Of a DNA stretch of 64,000 bases, positions 37,101 to 43,948 are shown in pieces. The translations under genes were made by a program, and so were the position numbers. Position 1 is the first letter of the stretch; every line of letters starts with the position of its first letter. Origin of the DNA: Pseudomonas shahriarae (lineage in GTDB: Bacteria > Pseudomonadota > Gammaproteobacteria > Pseudomonadales > Pseudomonadaceae); contig NZ_CP077085.1 in the NCBI RefSeq assembly GCF_014268455.2, positions 2,521,001-2,585,000 on the forward strand. The letters run 5' to 3'. The notes under the pieces were generated by a model. The model saw only the letters and a list, made by a program, of their open reading frames with translations. It was not told the DNA's origin and searched no databases.

Positions 37101-40100
37101 GTCTGGCCGACAGCCATTACGGCATGTTCGCCCAGGGCGTGCTGGTCTGGACCGAGCAGGGCTCCATCGACAATTACGGCGACACCAGCATGGTCGGCGA
37201 GCCCGTGAGCCCTGGCAACCTTGGAACCTGCACGGACTACCCCGGTTCCTGTGAGTCGGGCGGCGATGCCTACAGCCTGGTGGCGGGGGGCAGTAGCCGT
37301 TTCAGTGTGGTGCGCACCGGGGCCGCTGACCTGGACTTGTTGGCCGCTGGCAATCTGAGCATGGAGTCGCTGTACGGGGTCTACACCGCTGGCAGTTCTT
37401 CCACGGGTACCTCGGCCAACGACCCCTACAACCTGCCGCGGGCGCTTGGCGAAAACGCCAAGGTGCTGGGCAATAGCGTGGGTGGCAACGAGAAACTGGT
37501 CAATGGCGGCGCAGACAGTGTGTACCGCGCCTGGTATCCGGAGGCGGGCGGCAACCTGTTGTTGAAAGTGGGTGGGAACCTGACCGGTGACATCACCAGC
37601 CCGTCACTCAGTGCCTCGGGGCGTCCGGTCCGCAACGATCTTGGCCAGGATTCGGCGAATGTCGGCAACTGGTTATGGCGCCAGGGTAATGGCTTGAGTG
37701 GTTCGGCGGCACAAGCGACGGCCTGGTGGATCAATTTTGGTACCTACGCCAGCAACCTCGCCCTGGCGGGGGGGGCCGACCAGATGGTGGGCTTCACCGG
37801 CTTCGGTACGTTGGGCGGTGGCAACCTGAATGTCGACGTGGGCGGCGATGCCGGGATCATCCGGCCATTGGCTGCCGGTTATGTGCCCCAGGCGGTGAAC
37901 TTGCACAGCCAGGGGGTGGTGTTGGCGGTGGGCAGCACCGGGCGCGTGGCGGCTGACGGCAGCCTGCAACTGACCGGCGGTGGTGACTTGAACCTGCGGG
38001 TCGGCGGTGCCGTGAATCCAGGCAGTCAGATTACCCAGGACCACCTCAACGGCACGCTGGTGAACCTGCGTGGGCACGTGCAACTGACCGGCGGCGCCCT
38101 GGGCAGCCTGGCCTTGCGTTATGGCAGCCGGGTGATCGACCAGAGCCCCGGCGAAGTCCGCGCCTATGATCCACTGCGCGCCACGTCAGCCGCGGCGGCC
38201 GGTGGCTTGAGCCTGTTACCCGGTGATGCCACCTTCAACCTGGCCACCCGTGGCGACCTGGTGCTGCAGGATGTGGCCGATCCAGGGCGCGTCGCGCAGA
38301 CAAATGCCTTGGCCTACGTTAACGACGGGGTCAACGGCGTAGGGCAGAGCTGGTTCAGCCTGTGGACCCGCAACACGGCAGTGGACCTGTTTTCGGCCGG
38401 TGGCAACCTTACGCCGCTGACACAAACGCTGGAGACGGATATGGCGGCGGTCTATCCCGCCACATTGCGCGCGGTGGCCGCCAGCGGCAGCCTGTATTAC
38501 GGGCGTGCCGCGACCGCCAACCCTGGCTCGCTGCCACCGCTGGCGGCACTGGTGCTGGCGCCATCGGCCAACGGTCAATTGCAATTGCTGGCTGGGGATT
38601 CGATCTATGGCGGCGACCTCACCGTCAGCCGTTCCAGCGCCGCGCCGGACAGCATGGCGACGATCCTCAACCCGGCGTTCCTGGGCTTCGTCAACTCCCT
38701 GCCCATCGCGGGCAGCGGCAACCTTTCCGGCGATAGCAACATTGCACGCCTGGGGCTTTCCCCGCTGTTCACCTTCGGTGCCAACACGGCCAGCACGTCG
38801 TGGGGCGATACCCTGGAACCTGCGCGTTTTTATGCGTTGAGCGGTGACCTGCTGGGCGTCAACAGTGGGCGTGCCCTGACCATCACCAGCGCCGGAGACC
38901 CGCGTGTGGGGCAAACGTTTTATGAGGGCGCAGGCCCGGTCTGGATGCGGGCGGGGCGTGACATCGTCAGCAGCGGCACGCGCCTGGGGGGCGCCAGCGG
39001 TGGCGAAGTGGATACCGGTGAATATGCCTTCGACGCCAACCTGTTCGTGCATAACGGCCTGACTGACATCTCCATTGTCAGTGCCGGGCGCGACATGCTC
39101 TACAGCAGCTTCAATGTCGCAGGGCCCGGCACCCTGGAGTTGACGGCAGGGCGCAACCTCCTTATGGAGGACAAGGTCAGCGTCAACAGCCTTGGCGCCG
39201 TGGCCGCAGGTGACAGCCGTCCCGGCGCGAGCATCGTCATGCTGGCGGGTGTTGGCCCCAACGGTCCGGACTACCGGCGCTTTGTCGAGACTTACCTGAA
39301 TCCTGAGAACCAACTGCAGACGGGCGAGCCTTTGACGCTGCTGGGAGGCAAAGTCGCCAAGACCTACGAACGCGAACTGGCCGGGTGGCTGGCCGAGCGC
39401 TTCGGGTTTGTCGGTGACAGTGAACAGGCCCGCGCCTACTACGCGGCGCTGTCGGCGCAGCAGCAGCGGGTGTTTGCCCGTGAGGTGTACTTTGCCGAAC
39501 TCAAGGCCGCCGGTCGCGAATACAACCAGGCTGGCGGCGTGCGCGAGGGCAGCTATGTGCGGGGGCGGGCGGCGATTGCCGGGTTGTTCCCGGACAAGGA
39601 CGTGGCCGGCAATGCCATCGCCTACAAGGGCGATATCACCCTGTTCGGCGGTGCCGGGGTGCACACCAATTTCGGTGGCTCGATCCAGATGCTCACCCCG
39701 GGTGGTGGCCAGACATTCGGCATCGAGGGGGCGGCACCGCCGTCCACCGCCGGGGTCATTACCCAGGGCGCGGGGGATATCCAGCTGTATTCCCTGGACA
39801 GCATCCTGCTGGGCCAGAGCCGGATTATGACCACCTTTGGCGGCTCGATCATGGGCTGGTCCGCCGCAGGCGATATCAACGCCGGGCGGGGTTCCAAGAC
39901 CACCGTGGTCTACACCCCGCCACGGCGTGTGTATGACAACTGGGGCAACGTCAGCCTGTCGCCGTCGGTGCCGAGTACCGGTGCGGGGATCGCCACGCTT
40001 AACCCGATCCCGGAAGTGCCGGCAGGGGACATCGACCTGATTGCGCCGTTGGGCACCATCGACGCCGGTGAAGCGGGGATTCGTGTGTCGGGCAATATCA

Positions 40101-40471
40101 ACATTGCCGCGCTGCGGGTGGTCAACGCGGCGAATATCCAGACCCAGGGTAAATCGTCCGGGGTGCCGGTGTCGGCGGCGGTCAACACCGCGGCCATGAG
40201 CTCAGCCAGCGCGGCGGGGGCAGCGGCATCCCAGGCCGCCGAAGACGCGGCCCGCAACCAACAGGCTGCAGCGCGCCAGGGCCGGGCGTCGATCGTCACG
40301 GTGGAAGTGCTGGGGTTTGGCACCGAGCCGGTGCAACGCCGGGAGGAAGAAGCACGCCGGGCGCCGACCTACAACCCCGACAGCCCGGTGCAGGTGCTGG
40401 GTGCGGGGCCGTTGAGCGAACAGGCCAAGGCACGGCTGACGGATGAGGAGCGGGGGCAGATCAGTTTGTAA
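28160..40471 (+). CDS. pdtA: giant TpsA-type filamentous hemagglutinin family exoprotein (PdtA-like)
   Basis: 4103 residues, close to P. aeruginosa PdtA. It has an extended signal peptide (1-41, basic start then IALLLVAGSAQG). The TPS secretion domain spans about 125-300 (LNWETFNVGRNTTVDFQQ and the NRNGVVFSG turn). A very long beta-helical repeat region follows, and a DUF3739-like C-terminus (about 3860-4000, TFGGSIMGWSAAGDINAGRG). Residues about 2750-2930 differ: a Pro/Asp linker then LPAGTVL/LEAGTVL-type repeats. Cysteine pairs occur near 2018 and 3022. It should be exported by the TpsB at 49853. No frameshift is seen over 12.3 kb. Likely a surface adhesin. Confidence 0.93.
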   Translation: MVRCKPPVNLNARGPSGQTVLRLKPLAHAIALLLVAGSAQGATAFSSGWFAAKGASQAATAARPGAQVPGMPPPLSQQARVNQQMQRSLSTLNNSVAAIAAQQAAQAAGRQAALGQVSTIPDGLGKGGLQVDNSLTQGWINAKGPTQSQAGGQTTVSIEQTADKAILNWETFNVGRNTTVDFQQQSNWALLNRVNDPNARPSEIQGQIKGAGTVMIINRNGVVFSGSSQVNVRNLVAAAAAITDEQFTQRGIYFDATGTQPTFTDAAGKVQVQRGALIQTHDAATSTDAGGYALLLGTEVENAGTLITAKGQTTLAAGDSFYIRKGVGTAGNARSTTRGNEVASSLKAGSSAGSVTNSGLIMAATGDITLTGHTVQQNGVALASTSVDTRGTLHLLNSASDTTGSVSLGEGSTTAILLDSSGTTALNNQRENGLVNLDGLVNPQASGQFNNLGRVADRTDQSRIEIVSGGTVDFQKGSITLATGGQVAVSAGQRSLVREGAMIDVSGAIGVKVAMQANNIKINVQGNEQRDAPVNRDGGQLINNDVWIDLRELVFVPAGTNGYATDRWYTAGGLLEVGGYLGTQGHSVGEWMAQGGSVTFTGDEVVTQQGAQINLSGGTVDVQGGYVQQTWLKGPDGRLYELSKAPGDILYTGLYKGFADTSERWGRTDLYYNPLIAPQRRFEAGYTVGRDAGKLVIGTGNAVLEGQLISDVFQGERQTQAPNINLDGYQQSQKAQAQRAQLIIGQYTPIFNKSTGTLRYALTPGMEQVLIEGGTQKIAAGLDLGTALPAGRQGTLVLDSEQLNGFQLGAIKVGAKQQITVNGGLSVADGGDITLYGPQVAVNANLTAHGGSLHAGNVLSQVNLDRQNAVEEVILAGSGHVAVAAGVVLDASGRWNNLALQPSLTEGVAYANGGKVALRGTGDVSLGAQSLVQVSSGATVGQDGKVSGGKGGSVTLGAQGALVLGGEIRGYGVSGGGTLALQSRQVLIGDAGSLDAGTLHLAGDFFKKGFSAYDITGNEGLIVADGTQVGVEVPVYRVGEQVQTLPSGTDPASLMQVWTPELYQQDALKSVLSQRRGASLSLTAGHLDSSAAQLASTALSVGQGAVITVDPGQAINLRSVGQLTVNGTLNAWGGSVSLGGLNVASSEAVNAAGHGRSIWVGEQALIDVAARAVSAVDNRGRHYGLVRNGGNISLGGTINLATGIAQASDVFVVVRDGARLEASGAQADLDLPGQGRVPVASNGGSISLASNNGLYLDGRFVAQAGGAGASGGSLVVALESPYYLKSAVSDRVLKARELLLSQTHQPSTLAGTAEAATAELEYGHARLGVDQVSAGGFDNLALLSNGLLSVDGDLSLHMGQSLRLYSGALGLSEQAAQNARVNLSAPHLLLAGILAPLEAKDQYQHPVLTSAMSQRASQAQFTASANLLEVRGNVLFGNKSNLTQADNSQLSVDRRGFDDVQLSSQGDLRFLAGANADAVAQGISTQIMTRGDMTLQAAQLYPATEVGARVLAGYLDGVDGYDPTRTLTIARAGNETGAVPYSAFGRLQLGGPSIRQGGVVRAPLGLIEVGILGTHKVELLPGSLTSVSGKGLVLPYGGTVDGQVYQYNGKTVSFLGQGAIANLNGDLSVGVILGGQSVAVLPEATLDLSGGGELLGAGFISGRGGSTDARYNPLMQVGTHGGFVLPGLGSNPVYAIVPGAQPGYAPVAPEGGAVDPLLGQQITLDAGVPGLAAGTYTLMPSTYALMPGAFRVEINGLAGRGTEEVPQALRNGSWSAAGRLSIVNTGISNRVASQVILTSADTLRRYSQYNETGYAQFAVADAAKLGVPRALLPVDAKTLKLALHPGGGANAFSFAGIGRFEAATDGFAGTVAVMNMGTGGIEVMAPGKAATEGFEGVSVGAASLNALGAARLMIGGMTQVSYGQSGNYINVVGANSSSITLREGASLAAPEVFLVSSTGEIVMEQGASINTLGRGKASYDARDGFVYQVANMLAVSNGLLNVVNAVQAGGAASGGINLGACNSAPCSGQTALYSEGSIVALTDKTLQMGDEVRYGTRHLNLGLASINVGSPEALAAAAAGNRLPAGMTLTQQVLDRLLRGDTQFGAPALETLQLSARDSFNFYGSSALDTYDAVTGKSLLSRLMLSAPAIYGAGSASDVASIHTANLIWLGAETPAVAAIDGGAGSGNGRLDIQAERIEFGYGDFAQPSTTKRFDRLALGFAHVNLSASERITANHKGSLSVYQRQGAYDPLKGFAYTGGDLSILTPLLTGEAGSVNRITAGGTLDIGASAGARGKVEGLGGELSLQGDSIRLASAVVLPSGKVTLDARGDVVLTDDSLIDVAGRAIVFNDLTKYGAGGEVSLQSREGNVLQATGSTIDLSAQHNQAGTLRAVAVGDTGGVVDLAGKLLAGSSGYYDAGGTRVPYLAGAVEIQAQRLGTSGILDEQFAALNQRLNQGQVFGARSFQLKQGDLSIGNEVKANSVSVSLDNGSLRVTGRVDASGERVGSINLTAKTGLTLDGSAVLDAHGSQLRVDSHGQIIDAPNRAMVVLGSGQGQLTLADGARIDLRHGTDGGVGHDGRSRGTLELNAPRLNSDDIAIDARGRLDIQGARSIALNGMISYDDAPTKTDATASGRPYQVIDQKYLDKKHELSVLFINAALSNHDLLNNKLAGLNNATYADALHLRPGVEIVSKTPQGDLVVQGDLDLSGYRYASLNPHTQKNPDVYGSGEVGRLTLRAGGDLNIYGSINDGFTPPPPSDDDNGWVLLPGINYTGGTQVVPGTGVTLADGTRFPAGAILNFDVSIKALSLANGTRLPVPVTLSQPLVLPAGTVLAAAILDGSGTQLFAAGTLLSQSQTLEAGTVLGAGTLLTSNTSVRAMIWPKGVPLPGRLGSTAFVTLNGSKALPRGALLPAGTNVKLAGNAKSVKLRVEEAGRQGKNWGVAPMLTEGSQAWAIRLVAGADTQAADSSRLQVSPVTGNLRLADSHYGMFAQGVLVWTEQGSIDNYGDTSMVGEPVSPGNLGTCTDYPGSCESGGDAYSLVAGGSSRFSVVRTGAADLDLLAAGNLSMESLYGVYTAGSSSTGTSANDPYNLPRALGENAKVLGNSVGGNEKLVNGGADSVYRAWYPEAGGNLLLKVGGNLTGDITSPSLSASGRPVRNDLGQDSANVGNWLWRQGNGLSGSAAQATAWWINFGTYASNLALAGGADQMVGFTGFGTLGGGNLNVDVGGDAGIIRPLAAGYVPQAVNLHSQGVVLAVGSTGRVAADGSLQLTGGGDLNLRVGGAVNPGSQITQDHLNGTLVNLRGHVQLTGGALGSLALRYGSRVIDQSPGEVRAYDPLRATSAAAAGGLSLLPGDATFNLATRGDLVLQDVADPGRVAQTNALAYVNDGVNGVGQSWFSLWTRNTAVDLFSAGGNLTPLTQTLETDMAAVYPATLRAVAASGSLYYGRAATANPGSLPPLAALVLAPSANGQLQLLAGDSIYGGDLTVSRSSAAPDSMATILNPAFLGFVNSLPIAGSGNLSGDSNIARLGLSPLFTFGANTASTSWGDTLEPARFYALSGDLLGVNSGRALTITSAGDPRVGQTFYEGAGPVWMRAGRDIVSSGTRLGGASGGEVDTGEYAFDANLFVHNGLTDISIVSAGRDMLYSSFNVAGPGTLELTAGRNLLMEDKVSVNSLGAVAAGDSRPGASIVMLAGVGPNGPDYRRFVETYLNPENQLQTGEPLTLLGGKVAKTYERELAGWLAERFGFVGDSEQARAYYAALSAQQQRVFAREVYFAELKAAGREYNQAGGVREGSYVRGRAAIAGLFPDKDVAGNAIAYKGDITLFGGAGVHTNFGGSIQMLTPGGGQTFGIEGAAPPSTAGVITQGAGDIQLYSLDSILLGQSRIMTTFGGSIMGWSAAGDINAGRGSKTTVVYTPPRRVYDNWGNVSLSPSVPSTGAGIATLNPIPEVPAGDIDLIAPLGTIDAGEAGIRVSGNINIAALRVVNAANIQTQGKSSGVPVSAAVNTAAMSSASAAGAAASQAAEDAARNQQAAARQGRASIVTVEVLGFGTEPVQRREEEARRAPTYNPDSPVQVLGAGPLSEQAKARLTDEERGQISL

Positions 40472-40499
40472 GGTTCACACGGTGGGCTTGTCTGCGATG

Positions 40500-41345
40500 G
40501 GCATAGGTAGCTACACAACCTTCTAGGTTTGTGTACATATCCGTTGCTGCGGTTATGGCGGCTATTGGTTCCGCTCTTACAGCGGGTCACTTTTGGAAAA
40601 GAGCCCGGAGTGCCGGCCCAGCCAAAAGTAACCAAAAGGGCTCTTGCCCCACCACTCGGCACCTCGCCCAGGCTCGGTGTGCCCGTCATCCGACATTGAT
40701 TTGGGGGGCCGCCGCGATGGGCCATCCATGGCCCAGCGCGGCTAAACCGGCGTCCTGCCGGTTTACCCCCCAAATCAATATCGGATGACGGCCAGCGTGG
40801 TTTAACGGGGCGCCTCAGATCAAAATCAAAAGCAAAGCGAGGCGGCCTGACAGCCGACCTGATCGTCGAGGCGTACGCGTACCCCTGTGGGAGCTGGCTT
40901 GCCTGCGATGACGGTGCATCAGCCAATACATTTATCGACTGATACACCGTCATCGCAGGCAAGCCAGCTCCCACAGGGGGGAATGCAGCTTCGCGCCCCG
41001 GCTTTGCTGTTGCTCTGCTTTTGATCTGGCTTTTGATCTTGATCTCAGGCGCCCCGTTAAACCACGCTGGCCGCAGGCAGGTATTGCGCAGTGGGCACCC
41101 CGGCATGGATGCCGGGGTAGCCGCGACACGGCCATGGATGGCCGATCGCGGCGGGCCCACGGAGCAATGCCTGACTGCGGGCATGCCGAGCCTAGGCGAG
41201 GCACCGAGTGGTGGGGCAAGAGCGCTTTGCTTACTTTGGCGCTCTTCCAAAGTGAGCCGCCGTAAGGGCGGAACCCTAAGTGGCCGTGACCGCAGCAACG
41301 GATATGTACACAACCCCAGAAAAGAGCTGTGTAGATACCTATGCC
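40500..41345. repeat. Large palindromic intergenic element, copy 2 (intact, 846 bp)
   Basis: Ends ggcataggtagctacacaac and gtgtagatacctatgcc are inverted repeats. Left half: arm 40525-40683, three-way junction X 40684-40790. Centre: full REPIN 40887-40974. Right half: three-way junction Y 41072-41179, arm 41180-41330. REP halves also touch both outer ends (40482-40500 and 41363-41390). It begins 28 bases after the pdtA stop and is opposite in orientation to copy 3 at 48147. Outside the element, 41391-41460 shows nothing else. Confidence 0.88.
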
Positions 41346-41460
41346 GCGATGCCGCTGACCCACCGCCATCGCGGTCAAGCCCGCTCCCACCGCGACCCGG
41401 GCGAAGCAGAAAAACCCCGGCCACATCACACATCAAATGTCGAAGCTGCCTTATACCCAC

Positions 41461-42282
41461 TCAAGGCTGGCAAGGATCGGTCCTGTTCAACAAATTCCCC
41501 GTCGAATACCACACACGCTGCGCCGCCGGCCCCAGGTCCAGCGCCACCGGCGCATCCGCACGCCCCTCCAGCAAGGTCGGATAAACCCCAGGCTTGAGCG
41601 GCGACTGACACACAATCGGCAACGACTGCACCGTGGTGAAATTCAAATCCACCGTAGACACCAATTGCGCCGCCGAAAACGGCGCCGGTGGCCCAGGCAG
41701 GGTGATGATTTCCTGGAAGTCCGGATCCTGGGCGATGTAGTGCGTCAGGTGCGCCTCATTACCCCGGCCAAACAGGGTGTACACCATCTGCTTGGGCCGC
41801 TCGATCCCCAGGTTGAACGGCCGGTAGATCACCACCGCCTCGACCGTCACCGGCACGTTGTCAAACAGCACCGGCCCCGGGGTGCCGCCGCCATCATTGG
41901 AGTAGCCGTCATAGATCGTCGCCTTGAACGCGGTCACTTCGCCGGCCTTGAGTTGGGGCAGGGTGAAGGTGTCGTTATCGACGTTGATCAGGTTATACGG
42001 CTTGCTCGGGTTGGCTGCGCGCAGGGCCTGGTACTTGGCCATTACGTCAGCCGGCAGGCTGGCCTGCAGGACGATCTGGTACATGTGCTTTTCCGTGGTG
42101 AACATCGGCATGTGCACCAGGAACAGGGTCTGCGATCCGACCATGAACATGCCGTGGTTGCCCGGTGCATCGGCATCGGCGCCGTTGTTCAGGGCGTGCA
42201 GTTCATGGGCCGAATGGGCAAAGGCCTGGGGGGCGAGGGCCATTGACAGGGCGAGCAGCAGGGTGGCGAGGGAGCGTTTCAT
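41461..42282 (-). CDS. secreted His-rich protein of unknown family
   Basis: 273 residues. The signal peptide ends at QAFA. The mature N-terminus is rich in histidine and methionine (HSAHELH, GNHGMFM, HMPMF, EKHMYQ), suggesting copper or other metal binding. Two cysteines lie near the C-terminus. Its start overlaps the cytochrome stop by four bases, so it is translated with it. It is the last gene of the minus-strand tyrosinase block. No family recognised; a metal-handling role for the tyrosinase or cytochrome is inference. Confidence 0.7.
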   Translation of the reverse strand: MKRSLATLLLALSMALAPQAFAHSAHELHALNNGADADAPGNHGMFMVGSQTLFLVHMPMFTTEKHMYQIVLQASLPADVMAKYQALRAANPSKPYNLINVDNDTFTLPQLKAGEVTAFKATIYDGYSNDGGGTPGPVLFDNVPVTVEAVVIYRPFNLGIERPKQMVYTLFGRGNEAHLTHYIAQDPDFQEIITLPGPPAPFSAAQLVSTVDLNFTTVQSLPIVCQSPLKPGVYPTLLEGRADAPVALDLGPAAQRVWYSTGNLLNRTDPCQP

Positions 42283-43880
42283 GGTTGGCCGTCCTTGAGG
42301 GTTTCGAAGGCATGTACGCGTTTGATCAGGCTCGTTTGCTTGGCCGAATCGGCGTTGTTGAACAGGAACGAGAAGTCCGAGGCCAGGGTGGTGCTGCCGG
42401 CAATGGTCGCTTGCTGATGGCAGTCATTGCAGTTCATGCCCTGGACGTAGGTCTCCAGGGTGGTATTGGCCACGGGTACGTTGCTGTCGCTGATAAAAGC
42501 ACCGTAGGACAGGGGAACCTTCGCCTTCGGGCCCGGCTCGGGGTCGGGCGGCGTCGGGGCGGTGATCCACAGTACATTGATCAGCTTGTAGTACTGGAAC
42601 ACCGACTGGCCGTTGGTCTGTTGGGCGAAGCTGGCCTGCACTGCGCCGTTGAGCGCCTGCATGTCCGACGACAGTGGGTGTTCGCGGGTGGTCTGCACCG
42701 GTTGGTCCCGTGGATAGGGTTCGGTGCATTCGCGATCCGGGTGGTGCTGTTTGCACTGGATGCGCGCCACGTTCGGCGTACACACATCGGGGCCGCCGGT
42801 GCAGTTGGGATTGTTGAAGGTGTAGCCGTCCGGGGGCAGCTGTTGCGCGGGCACCTGGCCCGGTTCCGGTACGTTGTCCACGTGCTCGAAGGTGGTCCAG
42901 ATAAAGTTCGGTGAGCTCTGGGTCTTGTTGATGATATGCAGGCCCACCAGGCCCACCACCTGTTGGGTGCATTGCAGGGTGGCGGGGTTCTTGAGCCAGG
43001 CCACAGTGGTCAGGTAGCGCCCGTAGAGTTGGGGTTGGCCGGTGAGGATGCGCCAGGCGGCCTTGAGTTCCAGGGCGCCCAGTTGTTCCTGGGGTAGCGG
43101 GGTGGTGGGCATCGAGCGCATCAGCTCACCGGCGGGCAGCGACAGGCCGGCTGGGTGTTTGCCATCGCTGTTTTGCGCGACGATCAGTTGATTGGCGGCA
43201 TCGTACAGACCGTTGTCGACGATGTAGTCGAACTCGGCCTTACCGACCTTGCGTTCGAAATACACCAGGTTGCCGGTCTGGTCCGTGAGCCAGCCACCGG
43301 CGGCTTCCATGATCGGGTCGGGAATCGACGCCAGGGTGCCGCTGGACAAGTGGAAGCGATGCCTGGCGTTGGTCGCGCTTTCCGAGGTGGCATTCATGAA
43401 TTTACGCGCCCCTACCGACAGGGCCTGGAGGCTGTCCTGGCTGCTGCAATTGGGCGGCACCAGGGTTTGCACCCCCCAACCGCTGGGCTTGGGTGCGCCG
43501 GGCAGGAAAATCTCATTGGCGTCTTTGTAGCTGGCCCATACCGGCGCCACGCTCATGGGCTGTCCGGCGGTGGTGGGCACGCCGAATTGCGCGACGGTGA
43601 TGGTTCTGTCCGGCTCGCCCGCCAGGCTGGCATTGGCCGGCCAGCCGGGGTCCACCGGCCAGTTCAGGGCGATGAACAATTGCCAGCCAAAGCAATTCAT
43701 AAAGCTCTGGCCGGTGGTGTTGAAGTTGTTGACCGGCATAAACCCGCCGCTCTTGGGGTTGAACACCAGTTGCTGCTGGACGCAGTTATCGGCATCGGAC
43801 GCGTGGGCCAAGGGCAGGATAAACAGTGACAGCAGGGTGCTGACCAGCAGCAGACGACTCAAGCGAAACCTGGACATCAT
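42279..43880 (-). CDS. periplasmic c-type cytochrome-like protein
   Basis: 533 residues from ATG 43880 (a second ATG at 43877 has better spacing from aaggag). The signal peptide ends at AHAS. One CxxCH haem motif, CNDCH, lies at residues 484-488 near the C-terminus, with no second motif. The long N-terminal 430 residues contain several cysteines and match no family I can name. Coupled to the His-rich gene and 68 bases after the 577-residue gene. It may accept or deliver electrons for the oxidative enzymes of this block. Confidence 0.75.
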   Translation of the reverse strand: MMSRFRLSRLLLVSTLLSLFILPLAHASDADNCVQQQLVFNPKSGGFMPVNNFNTTGQSFMNCFGWQLFIALNWPVDPGWPANASLAGEPDRTITVAQFGVPTTAGQPMSVAPVWASYKDANEIFLPGAPKPSGWGVQTLVPPNCSSQDSLQALSVGARKFMNATSESATNARHRFHLSSGTLASIPDPIMEAAGGWLTDQTGNLVYFERKVGKAEFDYIVDNGLYDAANQLIVAQNSDGKHPAGLSLPAGELMRSMPTTPLPQEQLGALELKAAWRILTGQPQLYGRYLTTVAWLKNPATLQCTQQVVGLVGLHIINKTQSSPNFIWTTFEHVDNVPEPGQVPAQQLPPDGYTFNNPNCTGGPDVCTPNVARIQCKQHHPDRECTEPYPRDQPVQTTREHPLSSDMQALNGAVQASFAQQTNGQSVFQYYKLINVLWITAPTPPDPEPGPKAKVPLSYGAFISDSNVPVANTTLETYVQGMNCNDCHQQATIAGSTTLASDFSFLFNNADSAKQTSLIKRVHAFETLKDGQP

Positions 43881-43912
43881 CGCGCTCCTTGCAGAAATGA
43901 GGGGGGCTTGTT

Positions 43913-43938
43913 GTGGCGAGGGGCTTGCACCCTCGCCA
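43913..43938. repeat. single REP hairpin
   Basis: gtggcgagggg and ccctcgccac form a short hairpin in the 68-base gap between the cytochrome-like gene and the 577-residue gene. It may modulate messenger stability within the operon. Confidence 0.7.
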
Positions 43939-43948
43939 CAGGGGGGGC

